From an archaeon (lineage in GTDB: Archaea > Iainarchaeota > Iainarchaeia > Iainarchaeales > DTGL01), in the NCBI GenBank assembly GCA_029258755.1, contig JAPDKC010000004.1, positions 1 through 47,352 of the forward strand: a stretch of DNA of 47,352 nt, in the 5' to 3' direction. Below are positions 36,840-46,221 of this stretch, one piece after another. The translations under genes and the position numbers were made by a program. The notes under the pieces were generated by a model. That model was not told the origin of the DNA, did no database searches, and worked only from the letters and a program-made list of their open reading frames with translations. Position 1 is the stretch's first letter, and each line of letters opens with the position of its first letter.

Positions 36840-37001
36840 TTAAGCTTTTTTGGGTTTCCGCTTAGGCCTTAAGCGCTTGCTTCCGCATTTCCTGCATTTT
36901 TCAGGTCTTTTCCCTGGGGAAGCGCGCATCTTTGCGTTGCAGCGCATGCATACCCAAACATTGGCAAACAACCTTTGCATCGCCTCTGGAAAAATCGGCA
37001 T
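36840..37001 (-). CDS. rpl40e: 50S ribosomal protein L40e (53 aa, below ORF-track cutoff)
   Basis: Manual translation MPIFPEAMQRLFANVWVCMRCNAKMRASPGKRPEKCRKCGSKRLRPKRKPKKA*; CMRCNAK...CRKCGSKRLRPK. Confidence 0.88.
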   Translation of the reverse strand: MPIFPEAMQRLFANVWVCMRCNAKMRASPGKRPEKCRKCGSKRLRPKRKPKKA

Positions 37002-37079
37002 CAGAAACACCTTAAAAACAGCTTTTTAACAAATTTATAGTTAGGTTACATTTAAAAAATATAAGGGATGTTTAAATGC

Positions 37080-40000
37080 TTATTGTTCTTTTACTATATA
37101 TTTGATAACAACAGATCTTATAATAGGTGTTGCATCACCATTTCCAGTAAGTTTTATTTTTAGTTTAAGGGAATCGCTCGTAATACTGGAAATATGTGCA
37201 TTGAGCGTTTCCAGATCATTATAATTATCTGTTGTTTCAACCCATGCAGAGCCATTCCAATATAACCAAGAGTTTCCATTATCAGTACTTACCTGGAAGT
37301 ATATCCCCGTCCCCGCTGGCTGATCTGCATCAAGCTCCACGGAAGACCACCTATTTTTATCAATAATTGTTATGTTTTGAGTTGTAAAATACCCTACGGA
37401 TGCATACTTATTGTAATCTACAGTCACACTATGCAGGATTGGAAGCTGGGTTACCGAATTTGTATCTAAAAACGCTTTAAACTGGAAGTAACGACCAGCT
37501 AAATTTAAAGAGCTGCCATCTGAATCTGTATAATAGCTGCCCGTTCCATTAGGCCCGGTAAAGTTAGAAGAAGAGCATGAAGAATCTGAGCATGCTCTAA
37601 CCTGCACTCTAATACGATTGTATTGTGGCGCAACACTCTGATTCCAGCTAAGGTTTGTCCAGGTAACGCTACTGTTAGCATCAAAAACAGGGCTTATAAA
37701 ATATGCATTCATCCAGGCATTATAATCGCTGGCTACTTCATTAGCGTTTAACTCGTCTGCAAATAGTTTTAACTCTTCCATAAGACCACTATAATTCTGA
37801 GCGATTATTATGTTCTCATCGTTTGTTGGTATAGTGCCAGCTGCAGTGTTTGTGTCTGCGAGTTGACCATTTACATACAGCTTTAAACCGTTTGTTGTGC
37901 TGTAGGTTATAGCAACATGTGTCCAGCTATAGGTGACCGTATTGTTTATTGTAAATGCGGAGTCGCTTGAATCAGTAGTATGGTTGCTGGATTCATCCCA
38001 AAGATTAAGGTCTATGTAGTATGTTCCATTAGTTGCCTGTGTAGTGTCCCAGCTGTAAGTACAGTTCGTTGAGCTGCTCCAGTCCGTACCATCGCAGCTT
38101 AACCCGGATATGTTAGCATAATCGTTCAGATTTAGGTCGCTTGCGATAATATTTTCAAATAACCCTGAACTAGAAGAGTAAGCAAGTTTTACGTGAAGTT
38201 CTGTACACGAACTACAGGAAACATTGAAATCTATCGTAACTGTTCCACTTAAGGACTCGCCGCCATTTGGGGAATTTATTATAGCAGTAATTGTTGGCTG
38301 TGCTGGAGCAAGAAGCAGGGGCAGGTAATCACCGCCTGTTTGGATATTTCCATCTGCATTATAAGGCAGCATTGTGTCGCCTATATAATCCCCATCGGTA
38401 TCTGTGCCGCTGTAATCGCTCCAATAGTTTCCGCCTAGATAAGGACCGCCAACTATATTTGTTCCCTCTCGTTTTCCTACATTCCAGTCCTGAGCGTTAC
38501 CGCTAGCGTCTATTGCGTTTATAGTGTTGAAGAAATAATTGTTGTAAATCAGGTTGTTTTGCGAATTAGAACCAGAAAGATAAATTCCAAAACCGTTATT
38601 TTGGCTTATGTTATTGTCCTTAAGCAAGATTTGGTAAGAGTTATCTATTTTTACGCCACCGTAATCGGAAGAATAGGAACCGTTGTCCCATATTGCATTC
38701 GCTACTATGTTCACATCATAAGTGTTATCCAACTTTATTCCATTCAAAAGATTGCCCTCAATTGTATTGTTTTTTATTATTACGTTGTTATCGTGTGAGG
38801 AAGAGCGTCTATATACGTATATCCCATATGTATTGTCACTTATATTATTATCGCGTACGATAACGTTATCTCTTGGGTAATAAAGCAACACTCCCGAATA
38901 ATCCCTAGATGTGCCGAAATAATTGTTGTTACCAAAAATGTTGTTATCCTCAATTACTATATATCTTAGCCCGTATCTAGTGCGTATGCCTCCTCTTCTG
39001 TTGTTATAAACAGTGTTATTGTGGAAATGAACTCTGCTGCTTAAATAGGCTCCGTAGGAAGAAGTATAAACGTTGTTGTCATATATTCTGTTATTCTTTA
39101 TTTCTATATAGGAATCCTCATTTCCATACTGGCGATATGCATATAACCCAGCATAATTTTGGAAGAAATTGTTATCTTCTATAAGCTCTTGTGAAGAAGA
39201 AACTTGGTAACCCCAAATATAGAAATATAACCCATAGGAAGTTGATCCAGAAAACACATTATTTCTAACTATGCTAGAATGGTGCAGTTTTAAATAAGCC
39301 CCATGGGTATAATTTTCCTGGAAAATATTACCTATTATATTATAATCATATCCATAGTTGGAAGTATATTCTCCTGCCCCATACAATCCATACCTTCTAT
39401 TGCTTACAAAATTATTATCTTGAACGATCACATGGTTTATGGTTTCGTTATTGGCATAGAAATAAACTCCATAATAATAATCCTGAATATGGCAATTTTT
39501 GATTGTGATATTGTCATATTGATTGTTGTCTATTGCTACTCCAGTATCATCTCCTATAAGCCGCATTCCGTTGCAATCTATTGTAACATTGTTTGAAATT
39601 ATTTTAAGTATCCCTTCATCCTTGGAATCTGCCACATTGCATGTAAGCGGAGAAAACACAGCATCCTCTTTTATATAGATAGTTCCTGAAGGGCAGTGAA
39701 TAAATGGAGAATGCGAATCGTTTTCAAAGTATGAATACGTAAAAGATATGTTCGAGCCGTTATAAACGCTTAACAACAGGTAATAGTTTCTATCATTTGG
39801 TATTTGAGAAAAATCTATATTTTTGTAACATCTGTAAGTATTCTGTGCCACTTCCTCACAAAGAGGGATGTGCTCATACATCACAAGGGTATTAGGGTTA
39901 TATTCTGATTTGACTATTATATCCACATCATCATCGTTGTCAAAATCTCTTGCAAATAAGGTAAGCGGATCGTCATCATAGTATCCTGAAACATTCCTAG

Positions 40001-41213
40001 CAATCGTATGTGGCATAAAACTGCCGCTCCCATCGTTTTCGAGCCAAAATAGGTACTCATCATCAATCCCAGCAAAATCTAAGTCACCATCGTTATCTAA
40101 ATCATAGAGATGCCCATCTGAGATGTAATATGGCATAGATGGCAAGCTCTGTGCTGTAAAATTTCCAGAACCATCGTTAAGATAAACATAAGAAGAGGTA
40201 ATAATATCTAAGTCACCATCGTTATCTAAATCACCTATGTCTACACCATAATAACCGCGTATGTTCTCGTATCCATATGTAAAGGTTCCATCGCCATTGT
40301 TCAACCAGAGAGCTCTTCTACTTGAATAATCTTTAGTTGGACCAATAATATCATTTGTTCCATCCCCATTGAAATCTGCTATAATAAGCTTCGGAAAGTA
40401 TCCTTGGTATATGTATACATCTGGGTAAATTAGATGAATTGTAAAGTTTGCATTACCATCGTTTTCACCCCAGTAAAAAGAAGCATTGCTATACTCGCCC
40501 TTAACAAAAGCGATGTCTATGTCATTATCACCATCTAAATCGCCAGCACCCAAATAAAAGATAGCATCTGTTGACTCAGATGTACCAGATTCGTAAATAA
40601 TCTCCTCTGTGAAATCCATGCTTCCATCATTTCTTAGCAATCTGAGCTGATAATAGTGTGTGCCTGCATCATAATACTTCACAGGGAGTACCATATCATA
40701 ATCATTATCGCCATCAAAATCTGCTATAGCTGCAACTTCATTGGATAAATCCCAATTACTGCCACTACATATCTGCGAGTATGTAAAATTTCCAAAACCG
40801 TCATTTTCATGAAAGTATAGGGAACCTTCACGCTCAAATTGTAAGATATCTATGTCACCGTCTCTATCAAAATCTATTGCCTCGCCGGCATCAAATTCAT
40901 AATAATAAGAGTATACATTCTCCGCATTCCAATCAAACGGTGTCTTATTATTTAGATCAAAATTTTCATCGTTGATTAAAGTTACACCAGTGCCTTGAGT
41001 CGGACTATTTGAATAATTTATATCGATAAGCCAGCTTGTTGCTTGCGAATCGTCAATGGTAAACTCCACAGGAAAAAGCGTCATAACATACTCATTATCA
41101 GGATGGTTTATGGTAACCGAAAGAGCGCTTATTGTTGGCAAAGCTAATGCAATGGCCAAAAGCATAACGAGGAATTCATTGCGTTGGCAATTGTGCTTTA
41201 ACAATTTTTCCAT
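37080..41213 (-). CDS. Large surface protein: VCBS/FG-GAP repeats, right-handed beta-helix (NosD-like), Ig-like, partial LamG
   Basis: Repeated D-x-D-x-D (DFDGDNDYD, DLDGDNDID, DLDNDGDLD...); beta-helix runs such as NVIVRDNNISDNTYGIYV; GGNYWSDYSGTDTDGDYIGDT; WTHVAITYSTTNGLKLYVNGQLA. Confidence 0.88.
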   Translation of the reverse strand: MEKLLKHNCQRNEFLVMLLAIALALPTISALSVTINHPDNEYVMTLFPVEFTIDDSQATSWLIDINYSNSPTQGTGVTLINDENFDLNNKTPFDWNAENVYSYYYEFDAGEAIDFDRDGDIDILQFEREGSLYFHENDGFGNFTYSQICSGSNWDLSNEVAAIADFDGDNDYDMVLPVKYYDAGTHYYQLRLLRNDGSMDFTEEIIYESGTSESTDAIFYLGAGDLDGDNDIDIAFVKGEYSNASFYWGENDGNANFTIHLIYPDVYIYQGYFPKLIIADFNGDGTNDIIGPTKDYSSRRALWLNNGDGTFTYGYENIRGYYGVDIGDLDNDGDLDIITSSYVYLNDGSGNFTAQSLPSMPYYISDGHLYDLDNDGDLDFAGIDDEYLFWLENDGSGSFMPHTIARNVSGYYDDDPLTLFARDFDNDDDVDIIVKSEYNPNTLVMYEHIPLCEEVAQNTYRCYKNIDFSQIPNDRNYYLLLSVYNGSNISFTYSYFENDSHSPFIHCPSGTIYIKEDAVFSPLTCNVADSKDEGILKIISNNVTIDCNGMRLIGDDTGVAIDNNQYDNITIKNCHIQDYYYGVYFYANNETINHVIVQDNNFVSNRRYGLYGAGEYTSNYGYDYNIIGNIFQENYTHGAYLKLHHSSIVRNNVFSGSTSYGLYFYIWGYQVSSSQELIEDNNFFQNYAGLYAYRQYGNEDSYIEIKNNRIYDNNVYTSSYGAYLSSRVHFHNNTVYNNRRGGIRTRYGLRYIVIEDNNIFGNNNYFGTSRDYSGVLLYYPRDNVIVRDNNISDNTYGIYVYRRSSSHDNNVIIKNNTIEGNLLNGIKLDNTYDVNIVANAIWDNGSYSSDYGGVKIDNSYQILLKDNNISQNNGFGIYLSGSNSQNNLIYNNYFFNTINAIDASGNAQDWNVGKREGTNIVGGPYLGGNYWSDYSGTDTDGDYIGDTMLPYNADGNIQTGGDYLPLLLAPAQPTITAIINSPNGGESLSGTVTIDFNVSCSSCTELHVKLAYSSSSGLFENIIASDLNLNDYANISGLSCDGTDWSSSTNCTYSWDTTQATNGTYYIDLNLWDESSNHTTDSSDSAFTINNTVTYSWTHVAITYSTTNGLKLYVNGQLADTNTAAGTIPTNDENIIIAQNYSGLMEELKLFADELNANEVASDYNAWMNAYFISPVFDANSSVTWTNLSWNQSVAPQYNRIRVQVRACSDSSCSSSNFTGPNGTGSYYTDSDGSSLNLAGRYFQFKAFLDTNSVTQLPILHSVTVDYNKYASVGYFTTQNITIIDKNRWSSVELDADQPAGTGIYFQVSTDNGNSWLYWNGSAWVETTDNYNDLETLNAHISSITSDSLKLKIKLTGNGDATPIIRSVVIKYIVKEQ

Positions 41214-42174
41214 TTACCTCACCAATGATATAACCGTTTTCTATATAGATTCTGTAAGCGTTACCTTTTGCGATTATGGTACCTTGTGAAGCGTTGTTGG
41301 GCTTTATCCATGCGGTTACAGTGATGCTATTTTCGATATCGAGGGATGTATTATCATCAACTGAAAGATAATTGTCGGCATTTCCATCAGTATATAGAGC
41401 ATTTGTTGTCCATAGGCCTGAAGCCAGTGAAGCAGAGCCTTTAATGTAAGCATGATTACCGTTTCCGCTTGCATCAGATATCTTGTTATTACCTATTGAA
41501 TTCATTTTTAGGTACATTTTCAAGGATTCTGGCAGCGAATCGCCATTGTAATCTAGCTCTCCTATCATCTCTATTGAGCCCACCTCCGTAAAGTAAAAGG
41601 TTCCGTTGGAAAAATCAGTATTTGTGAACGTTTTTGAGATGGTTTCCTGAGAAAGCATGATTGTGTTGGAATCTAAAACAACGCTATTTGTGTCACCTAT
41701 AGAGCCTTCCTGCATGCTTATTGTACTGCTTGCAATGTTGGAATAGGAACACCTAGTAGTAGAAAGACGTACAGATGGGCATGCGTTTGGATATAGAATT
41801 ATCTCCTCGGGAGGTAAATTGTGATCTGTGAGAAACTGGATCAAATTAATGGATTTTGCTGACAGCACGTTTGAGGTTGAATAAGTGGCTTTTAAGCCAT
41901 TTTGGTACAGGATATGTGCAGTAAAGCCGTTGAGGTCCTGAGGCGCTAACGATTCGAGTTGAACTTTTAGATAGCCAGGAGTATAAGAACAATCTCTCAA
42001 AATAAAAGAGACGCTCGAACAATCTATAAACTCGCTTGCCTGTGAAGCTTCTGAAGTTTTTTCGGAAACGAAACCTGCCGCCCATAAATAAACAAGGTAG
42101 CCTATGCCTGCAAGAACCAAAAGGAAAAGCACAATTACTACTAATTCAGAAACTCCCTTCTCAGAGTTGAGCAT
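41176..42174 (-). CDS. Pseudopilin-like membrane-anchored protein with truncated C-terminal LamG-like domain
   Basis: MLNSEKGVSELVVIVLFLLVLAGIGYLVYLWAAG (class III/pilin-like); C-terminal LKMYLKMNSIGNNKISDASGNGNHAYIKG...ITVTAWIKPNNASQGTIIAKGN. Confidence 0.75.
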   Translation of the reverse strand: MLNSEKGVSELVVIVLFLLVLAGIGYLVYLWAAGFVSEKTSEASQASEFIDCSSVSFILRDCSYTPGYLKVQLESLAPQDLNGFTAHILYQNGLKATYSTSNVLSAKSINLIQFLTDHNLPPEEIILYPNACPSVRLSTTRCSYSNIASSTISMQEGSIGDTNSVVLDSNTIMLSQETISKTFTNTDFSNGTFYFTEVGSIEMIGELDYNGDSLPESLKMYLKMNSIGNNKISDASGNGNHAYIKGSASLASGLWTTNALYTDGNADNYLSVDDNTSLDIENSITVTAWIKPNNASQGTIIAKGNAYRIYIENGYIIGEVNGKIVKAQLPTQ

Positions 42175-42355
42175 AATATCAGCAAAAATAAAAAAACAGT
42201 AATTTTTAAAACAATAATTCCTTGGTCGACTTTTATTTTGAAAATTCGTAAAAGTTTCTCTAGCTGTGTAGCTTTTTCTTTTAGTCGATAGATGTAAAGT
42301 GCGATGATTAGCTTTAAAAAACATTTTATCAGCAAAACTTTTATATCGCTAATTT

Positions 42356-42428
42356 GCCCCGGTAGTGTAGCGGTTAAGCACCCTGGCCTTTCAAGCCAGT
42401 AACCCGGGTTCGAATCCCGGCCGGGGCA
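42356..42428 (+). tRNA. tRNA-Glu (TTC)
   Basis: GCCCCGG...CCGGGGC+A; anticodon loop CTTTCAA; T-arm CCGGGTTCGAATCCCGG. Confidence 0.95.
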
Positions 42429-42495
42429 TTTGGCTGCTTTGGATTCAAGATTTTAAAACAATAGATTTAAATAATGCAAAAACATAATTTTTTAG

Positions 42496-42822
42496 ATGTC
42501 GCAATTAGATTATCTAAACTACACAAACTGCTCGCCCTACAAAGAGGTGCTCGCAGTTCTTGCTCTAGAGCAAGCTCTAAACGCTTATCAGATACATGAG
42601 CGCGTAAAGAAGAAACTTCCTTATGTAAGCATTATCGAGATTAAAAACGCTCTGTTTGAGTTGGAAAGGCGCGGCTTGCTCATGAATATAAACAACTGCT
42701 TTACTATTGCTGAAGATTGGCTGCGCAACTTGGTGCTCTTTTTGAATGAATTTGAAGAGCTTGAGGAAAGCTTAGCTAAATATAATGCAAAACTTCAGCA
42801 AAAATTTGCGGAGGAAAAATGA
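42496..42822 (+). CDS. Small winged-helix-like protein
   Basis: ALNAYQIHERVKKKLPYVSIIEIKNALFELERRGLL. Confidence 0.55.
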   Translation: MSQLDYLNYTNCSPYKEVLAVLALEQALNAYQIHERVKKKLPYVSIIEIKNALFELERRGLLMNINNCFTIAEDWLRNLVLFLNEFEELEESLAKYNAKLQQKFAEEK

Positions 42823-42893
42823 AAGCAAGGGTTTTTAAAAGCAACGCCACAAAATAATTTTCTTAATTTACCTCTACTTAGAAAGGGTTTAAC

Positions 42894-43052
42894 ATGAGGC
42901 ATAATAAACTTAGCAAGAAGGTTCTTGAACTAATTGAAGATTTAGATGTAAGCGCGGGTCTGCTTGAGGTAAAGAAGGAAGCGGATGAGCTTTGCAAGAA
43001 GGTTTATAATAGCACCAAGGTGTGCAAGCTTCCCAACTGGAATTTAATCTAG
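42894..43052 (+). CDS. Small hypothetical protein (52 aa)
   Basis: Manual translation MRHNKLSKKVLELIEDLDVSAGLLEVKKEADELCKKVYNSTKVCKLPNWNLI*. Confidence 0.45.
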   Translation: MRHNKLSKKVLELIEDLDVSAGLLEVKKEADELCKKVYNSTKVCKLPNWNLI

Positions 43053-43062
43053 CGGTGATTTC

Positions 43063-43194
43063 ATGGGCACTCGCTCGAAGGACACATCGCGATTTAAAAA
43101 AACGCATGCTAAGCAGAGATGGAAATGGAAGAAGAAGAAATACAGGCGCAGAAGGCGCAAGCATCGTTACTTGAGGCAGAGGGCAAAGTCATAA
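43063..43194 (+). CDS. Ribosomal protein L41e-like small basic protein (43 aa)
   Basis: MGTRSKDTSRFKKTHAKQRWKWKKKKYRRRRRKHRYLRQRAKS*; C-terminal 25 aa resemble eL41 ([25 protein letters not shown]) by eye. Confidence 0.5.
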   Translation: MGTRSKDTSRFKKTHAKQRWKWKKKKYRRRRRKHRYLRQRAKS

Positions 43195-43240
43195 ACAGGC
43201 TTATAATCATAGCCTCTTTCTCTATTCGAAATTTTTCCGA

Positions 43241-44170
43241 TTAAAACCAGATGTAAAGCGCAAGGAAACCAAGCATAAAGAGAATGCTGTGGAAGTAAAG
43301 GAATCTATAGAGGAGCTTGTATTTCTTAACGTTATCAACACGCTTCGGATCTTTTATAATTTTGATATAAAAAGGCACAGCAAATGCAGAGAGCAATGCC
43401 AATAGCAAATATCTTAAGGGCAGCCAACCGAGAAAGGGAAGCTTAAAAACACTGTTTGCGCATGCGAAAAAGAAAGAAAAGACGCTTATTGTAAGCGAAG
43501 CGTAGAATATTGGCTTAAGCTTGCTTCCATACAAAGCAACGCTGCTTCTATACTTTCTGTTTTTATCGTGCTCCTCGCTCATAAGCCTGTAAAGCCCATA
43601 GCCGCCGAACTGCAAACCAAGGATAAAAAGCAAGGCCAATAAAGGAGCATAAAAATGCGGAACGAAAAGAACCCAACCGGAGTAAAAGCGAAAGATCGGA
43701 TTAATTAAGGAACCGGAGATTAGATCTACTATAGGCTTCTTCTTAAAATTGAAGGGTTTCATGGTATAAAGTATCTGGTTTATAAGCATAGCAACAAGAC
43801 AAACAACAAAAAAAAGGTTTTTTGTTAGGGAAGCTATAAAAAGGCCTAAGGAAAACGCAATCGTAAGGAGAAACAAAGAGAAAGCTAAAGCAAAGTTTGC
43901 AGGCACCCTGCCAGAAGGAATCGCTCTTATCTTCTTCAAAGGATGTGCAGCATCTTCAAATCTATCTGTATAATCATTCAGTGTATAAAGGCCTGACCAG
44001 AGCAAGCAAACGCTAGCGGCACCTACTAAAAAAATCCACGGATCAAAAGAAATATTATACATAAAGCCCGCAAACACAACCGCAATAATCATATTCATTA
44101 GCGATTTGCTCCATTCGGCTGGTCGCATCAACTCTAAGAGGCCTTTAAGGAAGGGAAGCATAGAATACAC
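43241..44170 (-). CDS. UbiA-family prenyltransferase (second paralog)
   Basis: LMRPAEWSKSLMNMIIAVVFAG; YTLNDYTDRFEDAAHPLKKIRAIPSGRV. Confidence 0.8.
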   Translation of the reverse strand: MYSMLPFLKGLLELMRPAEWSKSLMNMIIAVVFAGFMYNISFDPWIFLVGAASVCLLWSGLYTLNDYTDRFEDAAHPLKKIRAIPSGRVPANFALAFSLFLLTIAFSLGLFIASLTKNLFFVVCLVAMLINQILYTMKPFNFKKKPIVDLISGSLINPIFRFYSGWVLFVPHFYAPLLALLFILGLQFGGYGLYRLMSEEHDKNRKYRSSVALYGSKLKPIFYASLTISVFSFFFACANSVFKLPFLGWLPLRYLLLALLSAFAVPFYIKIIKDPKRVDNVKKYKLLYRFLYFHSILFMLGFLALYIWF

Positions 44171-44376
44171 CGAAAACGCTGATAAGGGGTTAAATAGCTA
44201 AAAACACAGAAAGATTTTTAAATACCTGCACAGAAGTATTAATATAGAGAAACATAAAAACGCGCCAGGAGCCTCAGAGTTTCTCGTTGTAAATTTTTAA
44301 AAATATCGCTAGATTATGTTTATTTGCAAAAATCCTTATGCTAAATATGAGCGCCCAAGATTCTTTGGGCGTGATG

Positions 44377-44410
44377 GAGCCCAAAAGCCAGAGGTAACCA
44401 GTGCAGCTCT
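44377..44410 (+). promoter_or_regulatory. 5' strand of 16S pre-rRNA bulge-helix-bulge processing stem
   Basis: GAGCCCAAAAGCCA-GAGG-TAA-CCAGTGCAGCTCT, complementary to 45937-45970. Confidence 0.92.
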
Positions 44411-44435
44411 CGCTGAAAACCTCAAGTTTTCGGCA

Positions 44436-45927
44436 ATTCCAGCTGATCCTGCTGGCGGGCACTGCTATGGGAGTGCGACTAAGACATGCAAGTCTTAGAG
44501 CGCTAGCCATGGAGCGCTCTGGCGGACGGCTCAGTAACACGTGGGTAATCTACCCTGGGGAGGGGTTAATCCCGGGAAACTGGGGCTAATGCCCCATAGG
44601 CAACAGCTGCTGGAATGCGCTGTTGCCGAAAGGCAGCTGCACCATGCTGCAGCTTGCGCCCCAGGATGAGCCTGCGGCGGAATAGGTTGTTGGTGGGGTA
44701 ACGGCCCACCAAGCCTAAGATCCGTACGGGCCTTGGAAGAGGGAGCCCGGAGAAGGGCACTGAGATAAGGGCCCTAGCTCTACGGAGCGCAGCAGTCGCG
44801 AAACCTCTACAATGCGCGAAAGCGTGATAGGGGTACTCCCAGTGCCAGCTCTGCTGGCTTTTGCCGAGCCTAAAAAGCTCGGCGAATAAGTGGGGGGTAA
44901 GATACGTGCCAGCCGCCGCGGTAACACGTACCCCACGAGTGGTGCCCACTTATATTGAGCCTAAAACGTCCGTAGCCTGTCCGGCAAGTCGCCTGTGAAA
45001 TCGGTCAGCTCAACTGACCGGCGTGCAGGCGATACTGCCGGGCTCGAGGCCGGGAGGCGGCAGGGGTATTCCCGGGGTAGCGGTGAAATGCGAAGATCCC
45101 GGGAAGACCACCGGTAGCGAAGGCGCCTGCCGAGAACGGACCTGACGGTGAGGGGCGAAAGCCAGGGGAGCGACCCGGATTAGATACCCGGTTAGTCCTG
45201 GCCGTAAACGATGCGGACTAGGTGTTCCGTCAGCGTAAGCTGTCGGAGCGCCGAAGGGAAGCCGTTAAGTCCGCTGCTTGGGAAGTATAGCCGCAAGGCC
45301 GAAACTTGAGGGAATTGGCGGGGGCGCACTTACAAGGGGTGGATGCTGCGGTTTAATTGGACCCAACCCCAGGAACCTCACCAGGGCCGACAGCAGGATG
45401 ATGGTCAGCCTGAAGGGCTTACCTGACACGCTGAGAGGTGTTGTATGGTCATCGTCAGCTCGTGCCATGAGGTGTCCTGTTAACTCAGGCAACGAGCGAG
45501 ACCCGCGCCCCTAGTTGCTACCTCCCTAATTGCAGGGAGGGCACTCTAGGGGGACTGCCCTGGCAACAGGGAGGAAGGAGCGGGCGACGGTAGATCTGTA
45601 TGGCCCGAATGCCCTGGGCTACACGCGGCATACAATGGCCGGGTCAATGGGCTGCGAGCCCGAAAGGGTGAGCCAATCCCCTAAACCCGGTCCCAGTCCG
45701 GATCGAGGGCTGCAACCCGCCCTCGTGAAGGTGGAATCCCCAGTAATCGCGTGTTATCAACGCGCGGTGAATACGTCCCCGCGCCTTGCACACACTGCCC
45801 ATCAAGCCAACCGAGTAGAGCTTAGATGAGGCGCTCTCATCTGGGAGCGTCGATTCTAGGCTCTGCGAGGGGGGCTAAGTTGTAACAAGGTGTCCGTAGG
45901 GGAACCTGCGGACGGATCACCTCCTTC
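44436..45927 (+). rRNA. rrs: 16S ribosomal RNA
   Basis: ATTCCAGCTGATCCTGCTGG start, GTGCCAGCCGCCGCGGTAA, ATTAGATACCCGGTTAGTCC, CTTGAGGGAATTGGCGGGG, end GGATCACCTCCTT. Confidence 0.97.
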
Positions 45928-45936
45928 ATTTTAAAA

Positions 45937-45970
45937 AGAGCTGCACTGGCCTCAAATGGCTTTTGGGCTC
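45937..45970 (+). promoter_or_regulatory. 3' strand of 16S pre-rRNA bulge-helix-bulge processing stem
   Basis: AGAGCTGCACTGG-CCTC-AAA-TGGCTTTTGGGCTC. Confidence 0.92.
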
Positions 45971-46013
45971 CGAGCGAACCCGTGGTTTCATCTAGCATGC
46001 TCAAAAAAACTTT

Positions 46014-46112
46014 GGGCCCATAGCTCAGCGGAAGAGCGCTGCCCTTGCAAGTATCTCCATTTAAGGTAATCAAGAGAGGCAGAGGCCACGGGTTCGAATC
46101 CCGTTGGGTCCA
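46014..46112 (+). tRNA. tRNA-Ala (TGC) with about 27-nt intron, in the 16S-23S spacer
   Basis: GGGCCCA...TGGGTCC+A; anticodon stem CTGCC/GGCAG, loop CTTGCA then intron; T-arm CGGGTTCGAATCCCG. Confidence 0.92.
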
Positions 46113-46221
46113 CTTTACCTTTCCTTTAAAATCAACTGTCCCAAGCTTTTTTGGGGCAGAGGACTAGCATGCTTACATTAAGCATGTGATGATGTCCGCA
46201 TAGACCGCCGCGCTGCGTGTG

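Noticed and set aside
38291-41289. Plus-strand ORFs opposite the large surface protein (38291-38506, 38559-38798, 39303-39596, 41056-41289)
   Set aside because: Antisense shadow ORFs of a long, domain-supported minus-strand gene.
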